A stretch of DNA of 50,459 bases from Desulfobacula sp. (GTDB lineage Bacteria; Desulfobacterota; Desulfobacteria; Desulfobacterales; Desulfobacteraceae). The notes beneath the pieces are model-generated. The model made no database searches. It worked only from the letters and a program-made list of their open reading frames with translations, and was not told the DNA's origin. The DNA is taken from the NCBI GenBank assembly GCA_013792075.1, contig VMSR01000084.1, forward strand, positions 1 through 50,459, read 5' to 3'. Below are positions 32,511-41,700 of the stretch, piece by piece. The number at the start of each line of letters is the position of its first letter. Position 1 is the stretch's first letter. The position numbers were made by a program, and so were the translations under genes.

Positions 32511-34560
32511 CCGCTGTCTTCAATTTCAGCACCAGAGCCGTTCGCGTGGGCAGATACAGGCGGATAAAATTTTGCCGGCCTGTTTTTGCAGGATCATACA
32601 AGGTAAAATGGGACTGGTCTTCGAGCAGGCGATGTTGCCCGCCAAACCGTGTTTCATCGGAATTGAAAACCATCCGGTACTCACCCGGCGGAAGATCAAT
32701 CCCATAATCCGTGAAAGAGGAGGACGGGTGAAAATTGAACACAAAAATCAAGTGATTTCTTTTAAAGGCAATGACCTTATCCTCCTCGTGGATGTGCAGA
32801 AGATTGATTTCGGTTGATCCGAACAGGCCATGGGCCTTTACAAGGGCCACCATGTGTTTGTCAAATTCAAAAAGACAGGAGAAAAACAGCCGGTCATTAT
32901 ATTTGAGAGACCATTGCCGCCGGGCATGGGCATAGGAAAAATTGTTTTCCTTTGACGGGAAATCCACCCACTCGGGATGGCCGAACTCATTTCCCATGAA
33001 ATTCAGGTAACCTGCATCTGCCGTGGCAATGGTGATCAGACGGATCATCTTGTGCAGGGCCACCCCCCGGATGGTTTCCATGCTCGTATTGCTCTTTTCC
33101 ATGGCCGAATAGATATGGCTGCCCATCAAATGCATCATCAGGGTCTTGTCCCCCACCAGGGCCTGGTCATGGGATTCGGCATAGCTGATGGTTTTTTCTT
33201 CCGCTCTCTTGGTTGTCAGTTCATGCCAGAGGGTGCCCAAATGCCAGTGCTCGTCTCTGAAATCTTTTAACAGGCGGATCCAGAAATCGGCAATTCCCAT
33301 GGCATACCGGTAATCAAAGCCTGTTCCCCCTTTGGCAGCAGGTGCCGCCAGGCCAGGGTATCCGCTCACATCTTCGGCAATGGTGATGATCTCGTTTCCC
33401 AGATCATGGGCCAGTCTGTTGACAAGGTAGAGGTAGGACAGGGCATCTGTATCCACATCCTTCTTGTAATATTCTCCATAATGGGTAAAGGCCCTGCCAA
33501 GTCCGTGGTCCTCAAACAGCATGCTGGTGATGCCGTCAAACCGGAATCCGTCCATGTGAAATTCTTCGATCCAGAATCTTAAATTGGACAGAAGAAATCT
33601 TAAAACTTCTGGCTTGCCATAATCAAAACACCGGGAATCCCATTGCCGGTGGAACCCTTTGGGCCCATCGTGGAAAAACTGAAAACAGGTGCCGTCAAAG
33701 TTTGAAATGCCTTCCACTTCATTTCGAACAGCATGGGAATGAATGATATCCATGAGTACCCGGATTCCCATTTTGTGGGCGCTGTCCACCAGGGATTTCA
33801 ATTCATCAGGGGTGCCGAATCTGGAAGAGGGTGCAAAAAAACTGGAAACATGGTACCCGAAGGACGCATAATAAGGATGCTCCTGGATGGCCATCAGCTG
33901 GATGGCATTATACCCGGCATCTGCTATTTTGGGCAGGATGTGGTGTTCAAATTCACGATAGGTTCCCACCCGGCGCTCCTCCAGGGCCGTGCCCACATGG
34001 GTTTCATAGATCAGGAGCGGCTCTTTGGACGGCGAGAAATCAGTTGTCTCCCATTGGTAGGAAACTTCCGGCTGCCAGACCTGGGCATTGAAAATAAGGG
34101 TGACAGGATCCTGAACCACACGAAGGGCAGCCGTCGGAATGCGGTCCCCTTCTCCTGTCTGCCAGACCATTTTAAGCCTGAAAAGATCCTGGTGGGCAAA
34201 GGTCTCTTTGGGAAACCATCGTTCAAACACATGGTCTTCTCGTCTTTCAAGCTGAAAATCCGGATGCTTCTGCCAGGCGGTTTTTTCACACACAAGGTAC
34301 AGGGCGCTGGCATTGGGTGCCCATTCCCTGAAAACCCAGGAGTGTGTACCCGTATCCTTTGCCTTTTCAAAATGAAGGCCAAAGATTTCATGGTAATTGG
34401 CAAACGCGTGTAAAGATCCCCTGTTTGCCTGTTTTATCTTGTCCTCAAGCGCAAGGGCAGCAAGTCTCCTTGACGATATGATACCGGCATAGGCCAGCAG
34501 ATGCGGGTCATTGAAAATTCCCGGATTAGACAAGGAAGGGTCTTTTGAGCATTTTTCCAT
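32485..34560 (-). CDS. glgB: 1,4-alpha-glucan branching enzyme (GH13, GlgB-like)
   Basis: A 691-residue GH13 enzyme that forms alpha-1,6 branches in glycogen. Early CBM48-like region: HSWVFREWAPNASALYLV. The catalytic barrel has ELKSLVDSAHKMGIRVLMDI and HSHAVRN, FRFDGITSM with the nucleophile Asp, EDVSG with the acid/base Glu and ESHDQ with the third Asp. Length and N-terminal form resemble the eukaryotic-type (GH13_8-like) branching enzymes more than the E. coli type. The C-terminal all-beta domain ends LPTRTALVLKLKTA. Its start overlaps the glgA end by 35 bases, indicating coupling, and its stop overlaps the convergent porin gene. Confidence 0.92.
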   Translation of the reverse strand: MEKCSKDPSLSNPGIFNDPHLLAYAGIISSRRLAALALEDKIKQANRGSLHAFANYHEIFGLHFEKAKDTGTHSWVFREWAPNASALYLVCEKTAWQKHPDFQLERREDHVFERWFPKETFAHQDLFRLKMVWQTGEGDRIPTAALRVVQDPVTLIFNAQVWQPEVSYQWETTDFSPSKEPLLIYETHVGTALEERRVGTYREFEHHILPKIADAGYNAIQLMAIQEHPYYASFGYHVSSFFAPSSRFGTPDELKSLVDSAHKMGIRVLMDIIHSHAVRNEVEGISNFDGTCFQFFHDGPKGFHRQWDSRCFDYGKPEVLRFLLSNLRFWIEEFHMDGFRFDGITSMLFEDHGLGRAFTHYGEYYKKDVDTDALSYLYLVNRLAHDLGNEIITIAEDVSGYPGLAAPAAKGGTGFDYRYAMGIADFWIRLLKDFRDEHWHLGTLWHELTTKRAEEKTISYAESHDQALVGDKTLMMHLMGSHIYSAMEKSNTSMETIRGVALHKMIRLITIATADAGYLNFMGNEFGHPEWVDFPSKENNFSYAHARRQWSLKYNDRLFFSCLFEFDKHMVALVKAHGLFGSTEINLLHIHEEDKVIAFKRNHLIFVFNFHPSSSFTDYGIDLPPGEYRMVFNSDETRFGGQHRLLEDQSHFTLYDPAKTGRQNFIRLYLPTRTALVLKLKTAVKIPGPNG

Positions 34561-36025
34561 ATAAATTTATATAGGACTCCGCACATCTGGTGTGGTTAAA
34601 TTCAAGGACACTGTCAATCATGATTCGGTTAATCTGGGCTTCCTTCAGATCCGGGTCAAGGAAATGAAAGGCCATGGCCTGGTCTATGGCCCATTTGAAC
34701 CCGTTGGCATCATGGGAATTGAACAAAAAACCGTTCCCGGTATTTTGGTGGGGGTCCAGGTGGCGGACCGTGTCATGCAATCCCCCTGTGTCGTGGACAA
34801 TGGGCAAGGTGCCGTAAAGGCCTCCCACCATCTGGGGAAGACCGCAGGGTTCAAAGGAAGAGGGCATGAACAAAAAGTCGCTTGCAGCAAATGCCTGGTG
34901 GGAGAGTCCCTCGTTAAAGCCGCAGATGGCGATCCGTTTCCCCAGACCATGGAACCTTACAATCTCATGGAAATGTTTCAGATAGTCGCCGCTGGCCACA
35001 GAGACAATCTGGAGGTTGGCATCCCAGTATTGGGAAACGATATCGTACATGATCTGGGCCAGCAGCTGGCACCCTTTCTGGACCGGATCAAGGCGGGAGG
35101 GCCAGAAAAAAAGGACCGCATTCTCATCCTGTTCCATATCCAGTATCTTCTGGAGATATCCTTTGTTCCGTGCTTTTATCTTTCGATGATTCTTCGGCCC
35201 GTAATTATACCGGATCATCTCATCTACCGCCGGGTTAAACTCAGGTTCCGGGGCATTTAAAATACCCGTGGCGCAACCTGCATAATATTTATGGCTCAGT
35301 TCATTTTTCAGGCAAGTTTCCACAAAAGGATGGCGGTTTTCCACAATCTCGGTTAAAAATGTCGGACTCACCGTATTCACATAATGGGCGGCAAACACAC
35401 CCGAAGATAAAAAATCCACCCGGTTCCAGTCCCGGCTCTGTTCATAATTTTCCGGCGGGGTTTTAAAATACAGCCATTTCCAGAAGGAGGCCGCATCAAT
35501 TCCCCTGTCCTCGATTTCTGCCATGGTAGATGTCATGGTATGGATATTATGGATCGTGAACAGACAGGGAATTTCAAGGTACCGGGCCATGGCGGGAATC
35601 AGGCCTGTCATCCAGTCATTGCAATGGATGATATCCGGTTGAACCCTTGGAATAATATTGTTGATCACCTCTCTTTGAAATGCCAGAGAAACCTTAAGGT
35701 CCTGATCCGAATAGCCTGAATACACATTGTCCAGATAATAAAACGCCCGGTCTGCCGCCAGGTGAATTCGTTCCTCATCCAGGCGTTTCCGGATTTTTTC
35801 AAGCTCCAGGTTATGGGTCTTTGTGGAAATCCCATCAAAAATAGACCGATAATCCGGCAGGGCCACATGGACGTCACAGCCAAGGTCAAACAAAGCGCTG
35901 ATCAGAGCGGCGGATACATCGGCAAGTCCGCCGGCCTTTGCAGAATAATTGGACGCACTCCCCATATCCTCGGGCAGATAGGTCACCTCCGGCGTCACAA
36001 TCAAGATCCTTGGTTTTTTTACCAT
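34526..36025 (-). CDS. glgA: Glycogen synthase (GT5, GlgA-like)
   Basis: A 499-residue glucosyltransferase that extends alpha-1,4 glucan from a nucleotide sugar. N-terminal half: ILIVTPEVTYLP, AKAGGLADVSAAL (the K-x-G-G-L nucleotide-binding motif appears as AKAGGL) and HCNDWMTGLIPAM. C-terminal half: PSRLDPVQKGCQLL and SSFEPCGLPQMVGGLYGTLPIVHDTGGL, with the conserved Glu and glycines. Start choice: ATG at 36025 has AGGAAAA just upstream; the frame continues 28 codons further without a ribosome site. The sugar donor is not known; no ADP-glucose pyrophosphorylase is present in the window. It overlaps glgB and starts about 190 bases after the phosphorylase stop on the same strand. Confidence 0.92.
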   Translation of the reverse strand: MVKKPRILIVTPEVTYLPEDMGSASNYSAKAGGLADVSAALISALFDLGCDVHVALPDYRSIFDGISTKTHNLELEKIRKRLDEERIHLAADRAFYYLDNVYSGYSDQDLKVSLAFQREVINNIIPRVQPDIIHCNDWMTGLIPAMARYLEIPCLFTIHNIHTMTSTMAEIEDRGIDAASFWKWLYFKTPPENYEQSRDWNRVDFLSSGVFAAHYVNTVSPTFLTEIVENRHPFVETCLKNELSHKYYAGCATGILNAPEPEFNPAVDEMIRYNYGPKNHRKIKARNKGYLQKILDMEQDENAVLFFWPSRLDPVQKGCQLLAQIMYDIVSQYWDANLQIVSVASGDYLKHFHEIVRFHGLGKRIAICGFNEGLSHQAFAASDFLFMPSSFEPCGLPQMVGGLYGTLPIVHDTGGLHDTVRHLDPHQNTGNGFLFNSHDANGFKWAIDQAMAFHFLDPDLKEAQINRIMIDSVLEFNHTRCAESYINLYGKMLKRPFLV

Positions 36026-36153
36026 TTTTCCTATTCCTGGTTTGGGTTGGACAATTGTGAACCTGCATCTATCAATAACAGAAGGCAATAACGATGCCAC
36101 TGAACGCAAAGAATGAACTTTTACCGTTTGCCTAGGAAAACTCCTTACAATAT

Positions 36154-36182
36154 ATTATAAAATTTTCCCCCTGGCAAGTCAG
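36154..36182 (-). promoter_or_regulatory. Possible promoter of glgA-glgB
   Basis: Minus strand: CTGACT (36182-36177), 17-base spacer, perfect TATAAT (36159-36154). The -35 overlaps the downstream arm of an inverted repeat at 36178-36212. The leader would be about 120 bases. Pattern match only. Confidence 0.42.
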
Positions 36183-36212
36183 GATGGTTTACATTCAAAA
36201 AAACATCCTGAC
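36178..36212 (-). repeat. Inverted repeat between phosphorylase stop and glgA promoter
   Basis: A perfect nine-base inverted repeat, GTCAGGATG/CATCCTGAC (arms 36178-36186 and 36204-36212), beginning four bases after the phosphorylase stop on the minus strand. The loop holds seven T. It could be a weak terminator for the upstream gene, a regulatory hairpin or an operator overlapping the -35 of glgA. Confidence 0.5.
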
Positions 36213-36215
36213 ATC

Positions 36216-38777
36216 CTAATCCGTTCCATTGGCCCAGGTGATCAGACCCGGTGTATGGCTTAACACCTCATCTCCCCTGGGGATCACCCGGGCCGTATAG
36301 CCGAAACGACCGGAATCCGAACAGGTAATCGTGCAGGCATAGATGTGGACCCCCTGGGACAGGGTTTCATGGAGCCACATGCTTTCCGCCCGGCTGCCTT
36401 CAAACTCATCGGACACCCTTAGTTTGCCGTGATATACCTGGACCTCAACTTCTTCCGGGGTCAGTTCGCCAAGGAAGATCTTGAGGGTAATCCGGAAGGT
36501 GTCCCCAACCGTAAAATCAGAATCTGTGACAAGGACCGGTTTTGACACGACAATCGTGTGCCAAAGGGACGAAAGCCTGGACTGGGTCTGGGCAAGTTCC
36601 CGGGCTTTTGCAGCCCCATCCGCTGTCAATTGTTTGAAATTTGCAGAGGCCGGACCATAATACCGGGTTGAATATTCTCTGACCATCCGGTCACTGGAAA
36701 AATCAAATATGGCCATGCGCATGGCCTCTTTCATCATGGCGATCCACTTGAGGGGGGGTTGGCCTCTTTTTCTGTCATAAAACAAGGGGATAACATCATT
36801 TTCAAGCGTATTGAACAGGGCCTGGCTTTCCACCTCATCCTGGTATTCATGATTGTCAAAGGCATCACCGTTCCCAATGGACCATCCCCGGCTTTCCCTG
36901 AACCCTTCACACCACCAGCCGTCAAGAATGGAGACATTCAATCCGCCATTGGCCGAGGCCTTCATCCCGGATGTTCCGCAGGCTTCATTGGGTCTTCGGG
37001 GCGTATTGAGCCATACATCACATCCTTGGACCATGTATCTGGCGATATTGATATCGTAATTTTCAAGAAAGGCCACCCGATGCCGGACATCCGGTCCCTT
37101 GGCAAATTCGATGATCTGTCTGATGATTTCCTTTCCTTCCCTGTCATTGGGGTGGGCTTTGCCTGCAAAGACAAGCTGGATCGGCCGGGTTTCGTCGTTG
37201 ATAAGCCGTGTCAGACGGGGGATGTCCTTGAGCAGGAGACCTGCCCGTTTATAGGTGGCAAACCGCCTTGCAAAACAGATGGTCAGTACATGGTGATCCA
37301 ATAACCCCGAAACGTCGTCCAATTCATTTCTGGGGGCATTCCGGCGTTCGTGTTGGGCCAGAACCCATTGCCGGCATTTTCGAATCAAGGTGGACCGGTC
37401 CAGTTCATGGACATGCCACAGATCTGAATCTTCTATGGTTTCGATTCTTGAGATCAGTTCCGGGCTGGACAGCCGGTTGGACCAGTCCGAGGATAAATAC
37501 CGTTCAAACAGGGCATTTTTATGCCGGGAAAGATAAGAACAAATATGCACCCCATTGGTGATATGGGAAATCGGTATTTCTTCCACATGCCGCCTGGGCC
37601 AAAGGGGCTGCCACATCCTTCGGGCCACCTGACCGTGGAGTCGGCTGACCCCGTTGATATAGCCGGACAATTTGACACCAAAGATAAACATGGAAAACTT
37701 GCCTGTGTCCTGACTGCCGTGGGGCTCTCCCCAGGCGAGCAGTTCTGCGGGCGAAAGGGAAAATTTATCCGCATAGGGTTTGATATAGGGTAAAATCAAT
37801 TCTTTGGGAAATTCATCATGGCCCGCAGCCACAGGCGTATGGGTGGTAAAAATACCGCTTCGCTTACAAATCTGAAGGGCGCTTGAAAAATCCACCTGGA
37901 ACATATCCATGAGTACGGAAATTCGTTCCAGCCCGGCAAAGGCGCAATGCCCTTCGTTCATGTGGCAAATATGGGGAAACAGGCCCATGGCCTGCAAGGC
38001 CTTGATGCCGCCGATACCCAATAAGATTTCCTGGGCAACCCTGGTTTCGCCATGGCTGGCGTAGAGCCGGGATGTAATATCCCGGATATTTTTGGGATTG
38101 CCCGGTAAATTTGTGTCCAGCAACAACAGCCTTATTTTACCGACCGCAACTCGCCAGATGCAGGCCCGGATCACCCCGGCAGGACCTGGAATTTCTAAAA
38201 TTATGTCAAACCCGGAAGCATCTTTTACCTGTTCAACGGGCAGGTCAAACACATCGTTGGCAGGATAGGTTTCCTGCTGCCACCCGTGGTGGTCAAGAAA
38301 TTGTCTGAAATACCCTTCCCGAAAAAACAGGCCGATTCCGGTCAAAGGGATTCCCAGGCTGGAGGCGGCCTTGAGATGATCACCGGCCAGAATCCCAAGG
38401 CCCCCTGCAAAAAAAGGAAGTGATTCGTGGAGGCCGAATTCCATGGAAAGATAGGCAATGGTCTCTTTGGGGGGCAGATCAATTTCCTTAATCTGGGTGA
38501 CAGAAGAAACCATTCTGTCAAATTTTGCCTTTACCCGTCCCAGATGTCCCAGAAAGCTGTCATCTTTGGACAGGGCGTCAAACCGTCTCTGGGATATATC
38601 GGAAAGAAATGCCACAGGGTTTTTCCCGATTTTTTCCCATTGACTTGGGTGTATCCTGCGGAACAATTCAATGGCTTCATGATTCCAGCACCACCACAGG
38701 TTCCGGGCAAGATCATCCAAAAACGACAATTGTTCGGGAATAGCAGGATATACTTTGTAAATCTGCATTTTTTCCAT
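36216..38777 (-). CDS. Alpha-glucan phosphorylase, MalP/TIGR02094 type (GT35)
   Basis: An 853-residue phosphorylase that releases glucose-1-phosphate from alpha-1,4 glucans with pyridoxal phosphate. The N-terminal region LDDLARNLWWCWNHEAIELFRRIHP is typical of the archaeal/bacterial TIGR02094 group, as are IAYLSMEFGLHESLPFFAGGLGILAGDHLKAAS and HMNEGHCAFAGLERI (positions 38467-37930). The PLP region is PNEACGTSGMKASANGGLNVSILDGWW, with the conserved GMKA lysine (near 36970-36900). This branch is distinct from the classical GlgP encoded at 44958. The start is ATG 38777 or ATG 38768, with GAGGAG upstream. It begins 20 bases after the debranching fusion, so the two form an operon. Confidence 0.9.
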   Translation of the reverse strand: MEKMQIYKVYPAIPEQLSFLDDLARNLWWCWNHEAIELFRRIHPSQWEKIGKNPVAFLSDISQRRFDALSKDDSFLGHLGRVKAKFDRMVSSVTQIKEIDLPPKETIAYLSMEFGLHESLPFFAGGLGILAGDHLKAASSLGIPLTGIGLFFREGYFRQFLDHHGWQQETYPANDVFDLPVEQVKDASGFDIILEIPGPAGVIRACIWRVAVGKIRLLLLDTNLPGNPKNIRDITSRLYASHGETRVAQEILLGIGGIKALQAMGLFPHICHMNEGHCAFAGLERISVLMDMFQVDFSSALQICKRSGIFTTHTPVAAGHDEFPKELILPYIKPYADKFSLSPAELLAWGEPHGSQDTGKFSMFIFGVKLSGYINGVSRLHGQVARRMWQPLWPRRHVEEIPISHITNGVHICSYLSRHKNALFERYLSSDWSNRLSSPELISRIETIEDSDLWHVHELDRSTLIRKCRQWVLAQHERRNAPRNELDDVSGLLDHHVLTICFARRFATYKRAGLLLKDIPRLTRLINDETRPIQLVFAGKAHPNDREGKEIIRQIIEFAKGPDVRHRVAFLENYDINIARYMVQGCDVWLNTPRRPNEACGTSGMKASANGGLNVSILDGWWCEGFRESRGWSIGNGDAFDNHEYQDEVESQALFNTLENDVIPLFYDRKRGQPPLKWIAMMKEAMRMAIFDFSSDRMVREYSTRYYGPASANFKQLTADGAAKARELAQTQSRLSSLWHTIVVSKPVLVTDSDFTVGDTFRITLKIFLGELTPEEVEVQVYHGKLRVSDEFEGSRAESMWLHETLSQGVHIYACTITCSDSGRFGYTARVIPRGDEVLSHTPGLITWANGTD

Positions 38778-38797
38778 ATGAAAAGCGATCTCCTCTG

Positions 38798-41700
38798 CTA
38801 GTTTTTGTTCAATAGTTTGTGCATTACCCTGGCGGCCTCACTTGCCCCCCAGGCCTGGGCATCACATCCCCTGGGGGTATGGGGAAAATTGCCGTCAAGG
38901 ATTTCAGGGATATATCCGGCGGCCCCTTTTCTCATCAAGCCCATCACACTGCCCAACCATGCCAGACAGGTGGCATGGCTTTTAACACCAAAGGCCTTGG
39001 CCCAGGCCTCACAGAACACTGGGAACTGCCAGGTCCAGGCAGTCCCATTGTGATAGGCCGGCTTTCTCTGGGTATCTTCGTCCCCTTTATATTCTCCTGA
39101 ATAGGGCTGGTGGGGATCTTTTAACCGATTTCCATGGTGAAAAATATCAAGGGGATAGGCAAGTCGTCTGTCCGCCAGACTTCGGATGCCACCTGGGACA
39201 AGCAGTTCCTGGCAAGTTTCCAGGCATTTCTGGGCAATTTTTTTGTCTTCTATCACCCCCAGGGTGAACAAAAGCAACTGGTTCGGTCTCAGGGCATCAT
39301 CTGCACTTGCTGTTTTGGCACTGCCGGGCCCCTGGGCATGGAGGCAATCGGAAAAAAAGCCGGCATCCTCCTTCCAGAACAAATCAATAATATGGGTTTG
39401 AACCGTCATGGCGCTTTTCTGCCAGGCCCCTTCATTAACGTCATCAATGGTCCCCAGAAAAACCAGGGCATTGTGCCACAGCGCCTGGATTTCAATTGGA
39501 TACCCCTGGCGCGGGGACCCGGCTGGAAAATTGGTGTCCATCCACGTAAAATGTGAGGGGCTATAGAGCAACAAGGTCTCAGGGTCTGCCACAACCCCTG
39601 TGGGCGTCCCTTTTATCAGGGAGGTCCCAATGGACAAAAGCACCTGTTTAACCGTCCTTTTATCAAGGCGCTCTTTTAAAAAATCACGATTCCCCTCTTG
39701 GTCAACCAAATCCTTGCAACAGGCAACAAACCATAAGGGTGCATCCGAAGTTTCAACATTTCTTGCGTCCTGACCGCAGATCATGTTGGGCAGGGTCCCG
39801 TGATTTTCAAACCTGCCGAACAATCTTAATATGGATTTTGCTTCTGAAAACCGCTGCAATTGGATCAGGCTTCTGCAGAAGATCAGGCTGTCCCGTCCCC
39901 AATCCAGAAACCAGGGGTAGCCGGCGACCACACTCGTATCTTTTGCACGGTTTACCATAAAGGCGTCAAGACTTTTATAAAGAGCCTCTTGCAACAACAT
40001 GCCCTTATTAAACTTCCTGGATTCAACAGAAGAAAGGTGCCGGTTAAAATCAATCTTTTCGGCCTGAGTTTCAACAACAGCACCAGCAAGCGACAGGGTT
40101 TGTCCCCCCAGACACTCCACCGTAAAATATCCCGGACTGAAAAGGTCTGATTCCGGATCAAGCCCCCGTTGGGCTTCCAGGGGCCGATGCACCATATACT
40201 GCCATTCAGGAGCCGGTACAAACCGGCCTTTTGAGATAAAAACCCCCAAATGCTTCTTGTTTGAAAGGGAAAAAAAGAAACCGTTCCCCAGGGGTGCAAT
40301 TGCAGCCGGCCAGCTCTTTTCAGGCCCGGTAAAGGCTTTGACCGGCTCATGGAAACTTCTGTCTTCAATGTCCGGCCGGATGATCAGGGTCACCCCTCGA
40401 TCATCGGAGAGAAAAGACGATACGCCTTCCCGGGCTTTGCTTCTCACAAGGGTAAGACCCATATGATTTTCCTTCGGGTCCATGGACAAATAGAGTTCCA
40501 GGGCATAATAATTTCCTTCCGAGGTGGGGACATGGAACACCCATTTGCCGCCGTGGTCATAGGAAAAGGAAAAGGTTTCAAGACAATCCGGGGCCAGTTC
40601 CCGGGAATAGCCCTGGAAGATGGCCCATATTCTGCACCGGGACAGGACCATCCACCGGTTCTCGGGTATGGTCGGGTCCATGTTTGCGCCGAGGAAGGCA
40701 TCATAGCGGCTGTCCAATCTACCCCACCAGGCAGCCGCCCGCATCATGCCCCCGCGTTTGGTGGTGCCCAATAATTTTAAAAACGGGGTGTTTATGATCT
40801 CCTTGCGCGTAAAGGTCGACCGCATATACAAACTGTCAAAGGGTGCCAGATACAAGAGGAAAGCCTTCTCAATCCGGGTTCCCTTTGAATCAAACAGTCT
40901 GAGCCCAAGGGTATATTCTTGATGTGTTTTTTTGGCCTCCTGGGGGGGGAAAAGCGCAAAAAAGCCGCGTTTATCATGGGTTGGAAGTCCTTCTTCGTAT
41001 CCCAGGGATGTTTTGACAGTCTGGTCCTCGGCAAAAAGTTCTGCCCTGAACCCGGTTTTGCACCGAACCAACAAAAAGAACCCCGGCGGTACCATCACCT
41101 GACGCTTCAGGTCCTGTTCAACGTCCAATACCACAACCCTGCTCTCTTGGGAAACCGTGTTAAAGGACCGGATGAATTCAATGGGGTTGCGGGCAAAAAC
41201 CAATGCCTCCCGCTGCACATCAACCGTGTCCAAATTTCCGAATCCCTTGAATTGGATATGAATGGACACCACCTTGGCCATGAGTTTTTGCAGATAGACC
41301 CTTGCCGGGATCCGAATCTTGGTGTCCCTGTTTTTCCCAAGAAGGGTGATATCCTCCGGATCCGGTGTCAGGGCCAACACCTGTCCGGGCGCCAGGCCGA
41401 CCCTTAAATGATCGTTGTTTTTTTCTGCCTGGACACTCGCCCCGGAGATCAGATCATAGAACAAAGGATCTGAAAGCCCTGTGCCGCTGCCATGCCAGGA
41501 GGCTTCATTGGAACTTGTGCAATCCAGATTCACAAGAACCAGCAATCTTTTTCCATAGGCTTCATTTTGACGCAGCAGCACCAGACACTCGGATGAATTT
41601 GTCTGAACCAGGGAAAGGCGTGCCTGGTCAAAAAAGGCGGGATGGGTTTTCAATATCAGGGTCAGCTTTGCAATATAATCGACCTGGTTAATCTCATTTC

